Assembly: GCF_021401085.1 (NCBI RefSeq)
Contig: NZ_JACBFP010000001.1
Span: forward strand, 124,001-188,000
DNA: 64,000 nt
Direction of reading: 5' to 3'
From: Chryseobacterium sp. R2A-55
GTDB taxonomy: Bacteria > Bacteroidota > Bacteroidia > Flavobacteriales > Weeksellaceae
Positions 1-8,820 of the stretch are shown piece by piece. Below the pieces are notes generated by a model. That model had not been told where the DNA came from, did no database searches, and was given only the letters and a program-made list of their open reading frames with translations. The translations under genes and the position numbers were made by a program. Each line of letters begins with the position of its first letter. Within the stretch, counting starts at the first letter, position 1.

Positions 1-1
1 T

Positions 2-1324
2 TCATCCGAAAAATTGATGACCGCCAAAGAACTGGTGGATATCAACATTAATTCCATGATGAGTGATCCGGTTTTGAGGAATGCCAATTGGGGGTTTGTG
101 ATTTTTGATCCGAAAACCAAAAAAGTGGTCAGTTCTTATAACGAAAATACGCCTCTGATTCCGGCTTCTACCACAAAACTTCTCACCACCGAAACCGCAA
201 TTCATTTGCTCGGCGAAAAATTCCGGTGGACCACCCAACTCGAATATTCGGGAAACATTGACGAAAACGGAGTTCTTCACGGAAATCTCTATATTGTGGG
301 AAGTGGCGATCCGTCTTTGGGAACCCGAAAAGCCGGTGCTTCTTCATACAGCGATATTGTTTCTGAATTTAAATCCGCTATGGTGGACAAAGGAATCAAA
401 AGAGTCAACGGCGATATCATTTTACAAACTGCTGTTTTTAAATCCAATAAAATGCAGACTTTGCCAGAAAATATAGTTTGGCTGGAAAATGGCAGTTATT
501 ATCTTCCAGTGGGCGGAACATATGAAATCAATCCCGCGAACGAAAGACTCATCGCAAAACAGTCCAACCCTTTTGCAGAGAACAAAAACTATTATTATAT
601 TTCTCCATACATTAAGCAAATGGTGTATGCCGATCAATTTGACGGAATCGGTTTAACTACTAAATTACCGGATGTTCCGGCCTACCTTGCCAATTCCTTC
701 AGAACAAATCTGACAAAAAGTGGAATTCCGGTTACCGGAAAAGTGGTGACCAAAACTGTGGATCAAAATCCTGAAAAGAGAGAAATGATTGCAGCTTATC
801 AATCGCCGACTTTGGCAGAAATCATTTATTACACCAACCAACACAGTGACAATGCTTTGGCGGAAGCCATGCTCAGAATGGTGGGATTCCAAAAAGGTGG
901 TGACCAATCCCTGGAATCTGGAAGAAACGTGGTGATGGAACATTTAAAGGAGGTTTCGTTTGATACGGAAGGTTTGAATTATTTTGACGGAAGTGGTTTA
1001 TCCAGAAGCAATACCGTTACTCCGATGTCTCAGGTGAAATTCCTGACAAACCTTATGAATGAGAAATATTTCAATACTTATTTGGAATCACTGCCCATTG
1101 CGGGACAAACGGGAACACTCAAAAAATCATTTGCAGGTACCGGAAACGGACAGATTTTTGCGAAGACCGGCACACTCAACAAAGTGAAAACGCTCGCAGG
1201 ATATATGAAAACGAACAGCGGAAAAACACTGGTATTTTCTCTGCTCATTAACAATTATGCAGGATCTGTGGACCAAGTGAAGGTAAAAATGGAACAATTA
1301 CTGGATCCCGCTATGAATCTTTAA
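2..1324 (+). CDS. dacB: D-alanyl-D-alanine carboxypeptidase/endopeptidase (PBP4, peptidase S13), 5'-truncated
   Basis: This is a periplasmic penicillin-binding protein of the S13 family. Such enzymes trim D-Ala from stem peptides and cut 4-3 cross-links in peptidoglycan. All three serine-acyltransferase motifs are visible: SxxK in PASTTK, SxN in HSDNALAE, and KTG in FAKTGTLNK near the C-terminus. The reading frame is open back to base 2 with no signal peptide, so the true start lies left of the window. The internal TTG-ATG at 14 to 19 is not a convincing start. At least 440 residues are present, close to the family's usual length minus the leader. A terminator follows at 1347. Function is well supported; the start is not visible. 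Confidence 0.93.
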   Translation, partial: SSEKLMTAKELVDININSMMSDPVLRNANWGFVIFDPKTKKVVSSYNENTPLIPASTTKLLTTETAIHLLGEKFRWTTQLEYSGNIDENGVLHGNLYIVGSGDPSLGTRKAGASSYSDIVSEFKSAMVDKGIKRVNGDIILQTAVFKSNKMQTLPENIVWLENGSYYLPVGGTYEINPANERLIAKQSNPFAENKNYYYISPYIKQMVYADQFDGIGLTTKLPDVPAYLANSFRTNLTKSGIPVTGKVVTKTVDQNPEKREMIAAYQSPTLAEIIYYTNQHSDNALAEAMLRMVGFQKGGDQSLESGRNVVMEHLKEVSFDTEGLNYFDGSGLSRSNTVTPMSQVKFLTNLMNEKYFNTYLESLPIAGQTGTLKKSFAGTGNGQIFAKTGTLNKVKTLAGYMKTNSGKTLVFSLLINNYAGSVDQVKVKMEQLLDPAMNL

Positions 1325-1346
1325 ACTAAATTACAAATTTATACCG

Positions 1347-1378
1347 AACCTTTCAATTTTAATTGGGAGGTTTTTTTT
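1347..1378 (+). terminator. Rho-independent terminator after dacB
   Basis: Twelve-base arms AACCTTTCAATT (1347-1358) and AATTGGGAGGTT (1361-1372) pair with G-T wobbles. They run straight into a T tract at 1371-1378. The hairpin separates dacB from the M1 peptidase gene. Confidence 0.75.
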
Positions 1379-1386
1379 ATCTTTAG
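1379..1386 (+). promoter_or_regulatory. -7 promoter element for the M1 peptidase gene
   Basis: TATCTTTA matches the Bacteroidetes -7 word TAnnTTTG in all but the last base. It sits directly after the dacB terminator and 16 bases before the ATG at 1403. No clear -33 TTTG is visible. Confidence 0.4.
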
Positions 1387-1402
1387 CCCAAAATTATTTT
1401 CA

Positions 1403-3334
1403 ATGAAAAAGCTATATTCTGTATTTTTAATGTTGGTTTTCGCAAATTACTTTACCCAAAATCTGGAAGCCGACATGAAAAGCAAGATCAAAAGTGAACT
1501 GGATCATTACAATAAAATGGTCACCTTCAATGTGAACCCAAATACCCTGAATTACGATATTAAATATCAGCGGCTTGATCTCAATTTGGATCCTGCAGTG
1601 CGATTTGTGAGTGGAACGGTGACGACTCATTTTGTTCCCAACCAGAATATTTCCAGCATTTATTTTGATCTGTCCAACATTTTGACCGTGTCTGAAGTAA
1701 AATACCACGGAAGCAATCTGACTTTCACTCAGTTAGCTACCAAAGAAATTAAAATTGACTTCCCGGCAAATATTCCGGCCGCGACTTTGGATTCCCTGTC
1801 CATCAAATATTCCGGAGTACCAGATACCACAGGAAGTGCAGGTGACGCTTTTACGATATCCACACAAGGTGGAACTCCTGTAATGTACACCCTTTCTGAA
1901 CCTTATGGTGCACAGGAATGGTTCCCGACCAAACAAAGCATGAACGACAAAATTGATAAAGTGGATTTTAAGATCATTACTCCATCGCAATATAACGTGG
2001 CTGCAAACGGAAAACTATTGTCAGAAATCGCTATTCCAGGAAACTATAAACTCACTTTCTGGCAAACCAACTATCCAATTCCTGCCTATCTGATCGGTTT
2101 GGGAATCACCAATTACACCAAATTAAACGATACGATGGGAAATCCACCTTTTCCTTTCGTGAATTACCTGTATCCTTCTACAGCATTGAATTCCACAACG
2201 GTATCCAACATCAACTACACCAAAAATATCATGACCATGTTTGAGCAGTATTTTGGTCCCTATCCATACCGAAACGAAAAATACGGCCACATGGAATTTG
2301 GCTGGGGAGGAGGAATGGAACATGCCACCATGTCTTCGATGGGAGACTGGAGTCGGTCGATCATTGCCCACGAACTTGCCCACCAATGGTTTGGAGATAA
2401 GGTGACTTGTGGAGCGTGGAACGATATATGGCTCAATGAGGGTTTCGCTACCTTTGGTCAACATCTGGCCAACGAAAAATTGCTGATGAGCAATACTCAG
2501 TTTATGAGCTTTCTAAGTTCAGAAATGAGCTATATTACCAGTGCAACCAACGGAAGCGTTTATGTCTCAGATGCGAACCTCAACAGTATTGGAACAATTT
2601 TTAACGGCAGACTCAGTTATTCAAAAGGCGGCTACGTTTTGCGTATGTTGAAATGGATTTTAGGCGATACGGCATTCTACCAAGCGATACAGGATTATCA
2701 TTCCCGTCCGAATCTTGCCTATAATTATGCGGTAACCGCAGATTTGAAAAACTCTTTGCTGCAATCTACAGGAAAAGATTTTACCGAATTTTTCAACGAC
2801 TGGATCTATGGACAAGGCTATCCGACCTATCAAATCAAATGGAACCAAATGGCGGATAAAAACTTGATTTTCAAGGTTTCACAGACGCAAAGCCATTCAT
2901 CAGTAAGTTTCTTTGAAATGCCTTTACCAATAAAGGTTAACGGAACCGGCGGTGAGACTGCATATTTAGTCTTAAATAACACTACGAATAACCAACTTTT
3001 TGCCAATCAACTGAATTTCACGGTGGCTTCGGTGCAGTTCAATTATGAATATCAAATCATTCAAAGAAATTCCACAGTGGCCAAAGACACTACTCTTTTG
3101 GGCGTTTCAGATCATGCCGATGCAAAAATTGCGCTTTATCCCAATCCTGTGAAAGATGAACTTTCGGTTTCAGGTATTTCTGAAAACCCGCCTTATCAGA
3201 TTTTCAGCATGGATGGAAAACTGCTCAAGGAGGGAGTTTATAAGTCTGGGCAAAAAGTAAATGTCAACAAATTAGTTAAAGGAACTTATCTCCTGAAAAT
3301 TGGCGAACACCAGTTCAAATTTATTAAGGAGTAA
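1403..3334 (+). CDS. Secreted M1 family metallo-aminopeptidase with type IX sorting domain
   Basis: This is a zinc aminopeptidase of the gluzincin M1 family, expected to release N-terminal residues from peptides outside the cell or at its surface. The zinc motif HELAH is at residues 323-327 and the third ligand Glu at 346 (LNEGF), with the expected 18-residue gap. The substrate-anchoring segment reads GGMEH (normally GxMEN) just before it. The N-terminus is a signal peptide. The last about 75 residues form a type A C-terminal sorting domain beginning YPNPVKDELSVSG and ending in a Lys/Glu tail, the address label for the type IX secretion system. It is transcribed alone, with a promoter at 1379 and a bidirectional terminator at 3353. 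Confidence 0.93.
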   Translation: MKKLYSVFLMLVFANYFTQNLEADMKSKIKSELDHYNKMVTFNVNPNTLNYDIKYQRLDLNLDPAVRFVSGTVTTHFVPNQNISSIYFDLSNILTVSEVKYHGSNLTFTQLATKEIKIDFPANIPAATLDSLSIKYSGVPDTTGSAGDAFTISTQGGTPVMYTLSEPYGAQEWFPTKQSMNDKIDKVDFKIITPSQYNVAANGKLLSEIAIPGNYKLTFWQTNYPIPAYLIGLGITNYTKLNDTMGNPPFPFVNYLYPSTALNSTTVSNINYTKNIMTMFEQYFGPYPYRNEKYGHMEFGWGGGMEHATMSSMGDWSRSIIAHELAHQWFGDKVTCGAWNDIWLNEGFATFGQHLANEKLLMSNTQFMSFLSSEMSYITSATNGSVYVSDANLNSIGTIFNGRLSYSKGGYVLRMLKWILGDTAFYQAIQDYHSRPNLAYNYAVTADLKNSLLQSTGKDFTEFFNDWIYGQGYPTYQIKWNQMADKNLIFKVSQTQSHSSVSFFEMPLPIKVNGTGGETAYLVLNNTTNNQLFANQLNFTVASVQFNYEYQIIQRNSTVAKDTTLLGVSDHADAKIALYPNPVKDELSVSGISENPPYQIFSMDGKLLKEGVYKSGQKVNVNKLVKGTYLLKIGEHQFKFIKE

Positions 3335-3352
3335 AACCATTCTGAAATTCAT

Positions 3353-3387
3353 AAAAAAAAACTTTGCAGCAATTGCAAAGTTTTTTT
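3353..3387. terminator. Bidirectional terminator between the M1 peptidase and tRNA-Arg
   Basis: The stem CTTTGCA (3362-3368) pairs with TGCAAAG (3374-3380). It is flanked by an A tract at 3353-3361 and a T tract at 3381-3387, so it can stop transcription from both sides. It serves the peptidase gene on the plus strand and the tRNA on the minus strand. Confidence 0.85.
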
Positions 3388-3388
3388 G

Positions 3389-3462
3389 TGAGCTCGACAG
3401 GATTCAAACCTGTAACCTTCTGAGCCGTAATCAGATGCGCTATTCAGTTGCGCCACGAGCCC
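3389..3462 (-). tRNA. tRNA-Arg (anticodon ACG)
   Basis: A complete 74-base cloverleaf reads on the minus strand. The acceptor arms are GGGCTCG and CGAGCTC with one G-T pair. The D arm is GCGC/GCGC, the anticodon stem TCTGA/TCAGA encloses loop TTACGGC (anticodon ACG), the variable loop is AGGTT, and the T arm is ACAGG/CCTGT. The discriminator is A and CCA is not encoded. ACG would be read as ICG after A34 deamination and decode CGN arginine codons. Confidence 0.95.
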
Positions 3463-3476
3463 CGTTTTTTGGTTTG

Positions 3477-3484
3477 CAAATATA
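3477..3484 (-). promoter_or_regulatory. -7 promoter element for tRNA-Arg
   Basis: On the minus strand this reads TATATTTG, a perfect TAnnTTTG word. It lies 14 bases before the 5' end of the tRNA. A -33 element is not obvious. Confidence 0.6.
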
Positions 3485-3508
3485 ACACTTTTTTACGTTC
3501 TTTGAGAA

Positions 3509-4555
3509 ATGAAACCATTTTTTTTGACCCTCATAATTGCTTTCCTGACTATTTCCTGCAAAAAAACAAATAAAGTGATCCCCGAAGATTGGGTTAAAAT
3601 ATCTGAAAATGTTCAGTTTAAGGATAATCAAAACTTTTTTAACTTAAAATCCGGAAAATTTGAATATCACATTTCAAAATCCCAATTACCACTAAAAAAA
3701 GTGATACTGCTAAATGCAAGTTTGGTGGGATATTTCAATGAATTGGGATTGCAGGACAAAATTATCGGGATTTCCAGTCCGGAATACGTGTTTTCACAAA
3801 AAATCCATCAATTACTTGATGCGGGAAAAATCCAAAACATAGGAAACGAGCAAAAGTATGACGTGGAAAAAATCATCGCCCTGCAACCGGATGCCATTTT
3901 TACCAATTATATAGCAAGCTTTGACAACACTTATGAACTGCTGAAAAAAAATGGAATTGAATTGATTTTCCTGGATGAATATTTAGAACAGGATCCGCTG
4001 GCTAAATCGAAATATCTGTTGGTTTTTGGGAAGCTCTTCGATCGCGAAAAAAGTGCGGTTTCGAAGTTTGAAGAAATTCAGAAAAATTATAATTCCCTGA
4101 AATCTTTGGCGCAAAAATCTAAGAACAGACCCTTTATCTTAACCAATGAAATTTATGGAAATCAGTGGTTTTTACCAGGTGGAAAAACTAATTTCGCGAT
4201 GCTGGTTGCTGATGCCAATGCGAATTACATAAATGCTGAAAATCAACAGTCAATCGCAACGCCTATGAGTTTCGAAGAAGTTTTTGTCAAGGCAGAAAAA
4301 GCGCAATTCTGGGTCAATGCAGGAAATCATCAAAGCAAAAAAGAACTTCTGCGGATTAATCCAAACTATGCCAAAATGAATGTCTTTAATAACGGCAGAA
4401 TATACACCCTTACCGGAAAGGAAAAAGGAAAATCAAACGATTATTTTGAGAGCGGAATTGTTCACGCAGACCTCATCTTAAAGGATTACATCAAAATTTT
4501 TCATCCGGAACTTTTGCCGGATTATGAATTGCATTACATGAAGGAATTGAAATAA
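3509..4555 (+). CDS. ABC transporter substrate-binding lipoprotein, iron-siderophore/cobalamin type
   Basis: This 348-residue protein starts with a lipoprotein signal ending at Cys17 (LTISC), so it should be anchored in a membrane leaflet by its acylated N-terminus. The rest follows the TroA/BtuF class III solute-binding fold. That fold has two lobes joined by a long helix: an early segment on a product that is sought (KIIGISSPEY), a middle segment on target identification (ALQPDAIFTN), and a final TGKEKGKS/GIVHADLILKDY segment typical of BtuF/FhuD-like proteins. These bind vitamin B12 or ferric siderophores. No permease or ATPase gene is adjacent, so the ligand cannot be assigned. It lies between the tRNA promoter and mtgA on the plus strand. 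Confidence 0.82.
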   Translation: MKPFFLTLIIAFLTISCKKTNKVIPEDWVKISENVQFKDNQNFFNLKSGKFEYHISKSQLPLKKVILLNASLVGYFNELGLQDKIIGISSPEYVFSQKIHQLLDAGKIQNIGNEQKYDVEKIIALQPDAIFTNYIASFDNTYELLKKNGIELIFLDEYLEQDPLAKSKYLLVFGKLFDREKSAVSKFEEIQKNYNSLKSLAQKSKNRPFILTNEIYGNQWFLPGGKTNFAMLVADANANYINAENQQSIATPMSFEEVFVKAEKAQFWVNAGNHQSKKELLRINPNYAKMNVFNNGRIYTLTGKEKGKSNDYFESGIVHADLILKDYIKIFHPELLPDYELHYMKELK

Positions 4556-4581
4556 TTCTGCACAGAAGAAAAACAAAAACC

Positions 4582-4589
4582 TATTTTTG
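4582..4589 (+). promoter_or_regulatory. -7 promoter element for mtgA
   Basis: TATTTTTG matches TAnnTTTG exactly and stands 37 bases before the mtgA ATG at 4627. This suggests a short leader and a transcript separate from the upstream lipoprotein gene. Confidence 0.5.
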
Positions 4590-4626
4590 CAGCGATCAAA
4601 AATCACCTGTAATAAACTATCAAATC

Positions 4627-5271
4627 ATGTGGAAGAAAATCAAAAAACTAATCTATGTCTTAATACTGGCCAATGTTCTTTTCATTATTTGGGGAAAATT
4701 CTTTAACCCGCCGATCACGTTGACCCAAATAGGAGGCGTTTTGCAATATGGTAAACTGAACAGAGATTACATCTCTTATGCTGCAATGGGAGAACAGGTG
4801 AAAAAAGCGGTGATCGCTTCAGAAGACCAAAAGTTTTTTGATCATAATGGATTTGATGTGGAGGCGATCCAAAAAGCTTATGAAAAAAACAATGCCGGTA
4901 AAAAGCTCAGAGGTGGAAGCACAATTTCCCAGCAAACGGCAAAGAATATTTTTCTCTGGCAAGGAAGAAGCTGGATCAGAAAAGGATTGGAAGCCGTTTA
5001 CACCTTCATCATTGAATTGGTTTGGGGAAAAGATGTGATATTGGAAAGATATCTGAATTCCATAGAAATGGGACAAGGCGTTTTCGGGGTGGAAGCAGCA
5101 TCACAGTACTATTTTAAGAAAAAATCAAAGGATCTCACCAAAAGTGAAGCCGCATGGATTGCCGCCATTTTACCAAATCCGCAAAAATATGACCCCCATC
5201 ATCCATCGCCGTACCTGAACAAAAAGCACAACTGGATAATGCGCCAGATGAACAATGTAATTTTAAAATAA
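4627..5271 (+). CDS. mtgA: Monofunctional biosynthetic peptidoglycan transglycosylase
   Basis: This GT51 enzyme polymerises lipid II into glycan strands at the inner membrane. A single membrane anchor occupies residues about 8-24. The catalytic domain shows the hallmark motif 1 with Glu66 in SEDQKFFDHNG, motif 2 RGGSTISQQ, motif 3 (KNIFLW) and the motif with ERYLNSIEMG. The 214-residue length lacks any transpeptidase domain, which separates MtgA from bifunctional class A PBPs. The gene stands 71 bases after the binding-protein gene and has its own -7 box at 4582. It ends just before a -7 box that drives the following membrane-protein gene. Confidence 0.95.
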   Translation: MWKKIKKLIYVLILANVLFIIWGKFFNPPITLTQIGGVLQYGKLNRDYISYAAMGEQVKKAVIASEDQKFFDHNGFDVEAIQKAYEKNNAGKKLRGGSTISQQTAKNIFLWQGRSWIRKGLEAVYTFIIELVWGKDVILERYLNSIEMGQGVFGVEAASQYYFKKKSKDLTKSEAAWIAAILPNPQKYDPHHPSPYLNKKHNWIMRQMNNVILK

Positions 5272-5273
5272 GC

Positions 5274-5281
5274 TATCTTTG
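5274..5281 (+). promoter_or_regulatory. -7 promoter element directly before the gene at 5290
   Basis: TATCTTTG is a perfect TAnnTTTG word. Only 8 bases separate it from the ATG at 5290, so the transcript must have an extremely short leader. The word also rules out the upstream GTG at 5284 as the likely start. Confidence 0.6.
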
Positions 5282-5289
5282 TTGTGTTT

Positions 5290-7323
5290 ATGGCGTTTAA
5301 ATTCAGCAATACAGAGCGTTTCAGCAATATTCTGGCGAAGTATTTCAGTTTCAGCAATGAGACCCAATCACTTGAGCCGCTGATTGAGTTTCTGCGCTCA
5401 ATCCGAACAGAAAATTTCGATCATGTTCTAGATTATTTAAAGGAAAATCAAGACATTACCGACAACTTTTCAAACTATATCCTAAAAATATTCCGGCAAA
5501 AACCTTTTAATCTCTCTTTAACAGAAGCCAATATTCTCTCAGAAAACGCGTTCTATCCGGAATTGAAAAAACGGATCCTTGACAAAGTTCTTCCAAGTAT
5601 CGAAAATGAAAATACCGTTTGGTATTTGGTGGATTCCGTATCTGTGCAGCCCAAAAAAGACCTCCTTTTTTTCAGCAGTTTGTCCTCCGATCAGTTGGAT
5701 GAAGCGTTCAGGCTTTTAAAAATTGACCAATTTATTTCAGACCGACAGGTGATGAGCGAGCTGCTTTTCTCGCTCAATATTCTGGCCTGGAGAATCATCG
5801 GAAACGCGATGGATGTTGAAGTGGTAAACATGGCGCCTCAATATCGGAATTTGGACAATCCGTTTGTGGCAATGCAGTCTGAAATTGAGCTCTTAAACGA
5901 AAAATTCAAGGAAAATCCGGATTTTCTGTTATCTTCGAAAGACGAAATCTACAAGCAAATAAAAATTTATTTGGAGCAATGTTCTGAATTTGTTTCAGTA
6001 GCTTTTAAGAATTCCAGTACATATGGGATTTCCGGAAAGATTAACCAAGCACTTTTGAAGATTCGCCAACAATTGAACCGAATGAGCGACATCCTTTCGG
6101 TGATGGTCATCGATGAAGAAAGCGACCTATTAAAGAACTCTAAACAACTTTTTTTCAATATCCTGCATTACAAATCGAAAAAAAATAATCTTCGGGAACT
6201 ATTTGTAGAAAGCACTACCCTGCTTTCACACCTGATCACGAATCACACGGCAGAAACCGGTACACATTATATCACCTCCAATTCCAGAGATTATCTGAAG
6301 ATGTTTCTGCGTGCAAGTGGCGGTGGAATCATTGTGGGTGCGCTCTGTGTACTTAAAATGCTGTACAGCTATTTTCCGGGAAGCGATTTCTCCCATGCGT
6401 TTCTTTATGCCACGAATTATGCCATGGGATTCATCATGATTTATCTGATGAGTTACACTTTGGCGACCAAACAACCGGCAATGACCGCCGCTACGATGGC
6501 CAAAGTATTATCCGAAGACAAAAACACCCGCAAGAATTATGTGGATTTCGCACATTTGGTTTCCCGGGTTTTCAGATCACAGTTCATCGCATTTATGGGC
6601 AATGTTTTGCTTGCTTTTCCGGTTGCGCTTGCCATAATCTATGGACTCGATGTATTATTTAAGGAAAACTTTGCCGTGGAAAAATCAGCGAAATTACTTA
6701 ACGAGCTGGATCCAGTTCACTCCAAGGCAATCCTTCATGCAAGTCTCACCGGCTTTTATCTGTTTCTTTCAGGCCTAATTGCGGGAAATGTCGGAAACAG
6801 TTTGGTGTTCTACAAGTTGCCAAAACGCATTGAAAAAAACGTTTTTCTCAATTATTTTTTAGGTACAAAAGCCGCGAAAGGGATTTCAGAATATTTCGCC
6901 AAAAATTGGGCAGGAATCATGTCGAATTTCTGGTTTGGAGTATTCTTGGGAGTTACCGGTCCGATCGGGCTCTTCTTTGGTCTGGATCTGGACATTCGGC
7001 ACATCACTTTTGCATCCGGAAATTTTGCACTTGGACTTTATGGCGCGGGTTTTTCAGTTTCCTGGGGAACTTTTTGGATCTGCCTCATTACCGTTTTTAT
7101 CATTGGTTTCTTCAATTTTGCGGTAAGCTTCGGACTGTCCATGATCTTGGCATTCCGTTCCAGAAGCCTGAATTTTGGCGAATTGACAGCGATTTACAAA
7201 GAGATTTTTCGGTATTTCATAAAAAACCCATTCCGGTTTTTCCTTCCTATCCGTTCAGAATTGGATGAAAGTGCAGATGAAATGATCAGCAATACGGTGG
7301 CTACAAAACGAGAAGATCGCTAA
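5290..7323 (+). CDS. Large integral membrane protein of the 'site-specific recombinase' (PF10136-like) family
   Basis: A long soluble helical N-terminal half (residues 1 to about 330) precedes a C-terminal half with several hydrophobic segments. The most typical stretch reads RASGGGIIVGALCVLK and then YAMGFIMIYL followed by TLATKQPAMTAATMA, the signature of the family databases call SpecificRecomb. No serine- or tyrosine-recombinase active site can be seen, so the traditional name is probably misleading; a membrane role is more likely. ATG 5290 is preferred over GTG 5284 because the -7 box at 5274 leaves almost no room for more. The 3' end overlaps the convergent DUF721 gene by 23 bases. The molecular function is unknown. 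Confidence 0.8.
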   Translation: MAFKFSNTERFSNILAKYFSFSNETQSLEPLIEFLRSIRTENFDHVLDYLKENQDITDNFSNYILKIFRQKPFNLSLTEANILSENAFYPELKKRILDKVLPSIENENTVWYLVDSVSVQPKKDLLFFSSLSSDQLDEAFRLLKIDQFISDRQVMSELLFSLNILAWRIIGNAMDVEVVNMAPQYRNLDNPFVAMQSEIELLNEKFKENPDFLLSSKDEIYKQIKIYLEQCSEFVSVAFKNSSTYGISGKINQALLKIRQQLNRMSDILSVMVIDEESDLLKNSKQLFFNILHYKSKKNNLRELFVESTTLLSHLITNHTAETGTHYITSNSRDYLKMFLRASGGGIIVGALCVLKMLYSYFPGSDFSHAFLYATNYAMGFIMIYLMSYTLATKQPAMTAATMAKVLSEDKNTRKNYVDFAHLVSRVFRSQFIAFMGNVLLAFPVALAIIYGLDVLFKENFAVEKSAKLLNELDPVHSKAILHASLTGFYLFLSGLIAGNVGNSLVFYKLPKRIEKNVFLNYFLGTKAAKGISEYFAKNWAGIMSNFWFGVFLGVTGPIGLFFGLDLDIRHITFASGNFALGLYGAGFSVSWGTFWICLITVFIIGFFNFAVSFGLSMILAFRSRSLNFGELTAIYKEIFRYFIKNPFRFFLPIRSELDESADEMISNTVATKREDR

Positions 7324-7591
7324 TATTTTCGGCTCCAAATTTTTCCTGAAACTTCTTTAAAAAAAAAGATTTCCGCAACCTGAAATCATTTTTAAGCAGT
7401 GGTGACTTAATTCTTATTTCCAGAACTTTAGACTTCAAATTAACCGAATCAATTTCAGCAAAAAGAGCGTCATTCAAATATTGGTGGAGAAAATCCTTGA
7501 TTTCAAAAGCAAGCAGTTTGTCCTCAAAACCGTAAATTTTCGCAAAAGATTTCACGAGTTCTGAAGACTGGAATTCCCGCTTTTTTTTCAT
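7301..7591 (-). CDS. DUF721 (DciA-like) small protein
   Basis: This 96-residue protein fits the Bacteroidetes form of DUF721. It has a helical N-terminus (SSELVKSFAKIYGFEDKLLAF) and then a strand-rich core with the family's typical segment on nucleic-acid binding, LEIRIKSPLLKNDFRLRKSFF, in which an LxNELxFRK-like pattern is recognisable. DciA relatives load or assist the replicative helicase, but short Bacteroidetes homologues have not been shown to do so, so that role is inference. It is 7 bases downstream of the DegT aminotransferase gene on the same strand, suggesting co-transcription. It overlaps the membrane-protein gene tail-to-tail. Confidence 0.7.
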   Translation of the reverse strand: MKKKREFQSSELVKSFAKIYGFEDKLLAFEIKDFLHQYLNDALFAEIDSVNLKSKVLEIRIKSPLLKNDFRLRKSFFLKKFQEKFGAENISDLLVL

Positions 7592-7598
7592 GGCTCTT

Positions 7599-8726
7599 TT
7601 ATCGGTTCATGAATTCCAGCACGGAATCCGTGATGTATTTCAGCTGTTCCTCATCCAGCTCGGTATGCATCGGAAGTGAAATCACTTCCTCTAAAAGTTT
7701 GTCTGTATTTGCGAAATCTGCATCATTGCTTTCTTGATAATACGCCTTCTGTTTTCTGAGCGCTACAGGATAATAGATCATCGCGGGAATCTCTTTTTCT
7801 GCAAGGAAGTCCCGAAGCTCATTCCTTTTTCCATTAAGGATTCTCAAGGTGTACTGATGGAAAACATGGGTGGAATGGGCAGCACGCTTCGGAGGCAAAA
7901 TATTTGGATGGTTGGCGAAAGCTTCGTCATAAAAATCGGCAGCTTTCCTTCTGGCATCATTATAAGCATCCAAAAGCGGAAGTTTTTTTCTGAGAACAGT
8001 CGCCTGAATACTATCCAATCTGGAATTCACGCCCACTTCATCGTGGTAATATCTTTCATACATTCCGTGGTTCACGATGCCACGGATTTTGTGGGCAAGT
8101 TCATCATCATCGGTAAAGATCGCTCCACCGTCACCATAACATCCCAAATTTTTGGACGGAAAAAACGAGGTGGTTCCAATAATTCCCATTGAACCAGACT
8201 TTTTGGAAGTTCCGTCTGAAAACGTGAAATCCGCACCGATCGCCTGTGCATTATCTTCAACCACAAACAGATTATGTGCTTTTGCAATGTTCAGGATTTC
8301 CTCCATATTAGCACATTGGCCGAAAAGATGAACCGGAATAATCGCTTTCGTTTTATCGTTAATTGCAGCTTTCAATTTTTCTGTATCGATGGTGAAAGTG
8401 TCGTAATCCACATCTACCAAAACCGCTTTCAGCTTTAGCAAATGAATCACTTCCACAGTTGCAGCAAAGGTGAAATCTGCGGTAATCACTTCGTCTCCTT
8501 CTTTCAAATCAAGCGCCATCAAAGCGATTTGCAGCGCATCTGTTCCGTTTGCACACGGAATCACGTGCTTTACTCCCTGATAATTTTCCAGTTCATTCTG
8601 AAAAGATTTTACTTCGGGACCATTGATAAATGCTGCGGAATCCACCACATTCAGAATGGCATTATCTACTTCGGACTTTATTTTATAGTATTGACTTTGA
8701 AGGTCAACCATCTGAATTTTTCTCAT
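7599..8726 (-). CDS. DegT/DnrJ/EryC1/StrS family PLP-dependent sugar aminotransferase
   Basis: This 375-residue enzyme transfers an amino group to a keto-sugar nucleotide, as in building amino sugars for surface polysaccharide or lipopolysaccharide. The fold-type I signature is clear: substrate/PLP loop CANGTDALQIAL near residue 59, PLP-ring Asp158 in VVEDNAQAIGA, and the Schiff-base Lys192 in FFPSKNLGCYGDGG. A C-terminal small domain follows, with YYPVALRKQ and the usual SLPMHTEL. The start is the ATG at 8726, giving MRKIQMVDL. It heads a two-gene unit with the DUF721 gene. No other sugar-nucleotide gene is adjacent; the glycan genes after 58 kb might use its product, but this is speculative. 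Confidence 0.9.
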   Translation of the reverse strand: MRKIQMVDLQSQYYKIKSEVDNAILNVVDSAAFINGPEVKSFQNELENYQGVKHVIPCANGTDALQIALMALDLKEGDEVITADFTFAATVEVIHLLKLKAVLVDVDYDTFTIDTEKLKAAINDKTKAIIPVHLFGQCANMEEILNIAKAHNLFVVEDNAQAIGADFTFSDGTSKKSGSMGIIGTTSFFPSKNLGCYGDGGAIFTDDDELAHKIRGIVNHGMYERYYHDEVGVNSRLDSIQATVLRKKLPLLDAYNDARRKAADFYDEAFANHPNILPPKRAAHSTHVFHQYTLRILNGKRNELRDFLAEKEIPAMIYYPVALRKQKAYYQESNDADFANTDKLLEEVISLPMHTELDEEQLKYITDSVLEFMNR

Positions 8727-8820
8727 AAAAAATATTTGTTCAAATTTAGTGAAATTAAGGATTTTAAGAAACTAAAAAGACTTAATGTTTTTTTAAGCCT
8801 TAATAAATCTTGTTAAATTT

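Noticed and set aside
5290-7323. Reading this gene as a DNA recombinase and therefore part of a mobile element
   Set aside because: The protein has membrane segments and no recombinase catalytic residues. No repeats or attachment sites flank it.
8741-8820. TTAA words upstream of the small secreted protein as a further phased operator
   Set aside because: Only one pair shows an 11-base period among six irregular words in an AT-rich spacer, so chance is the simpler explanation.
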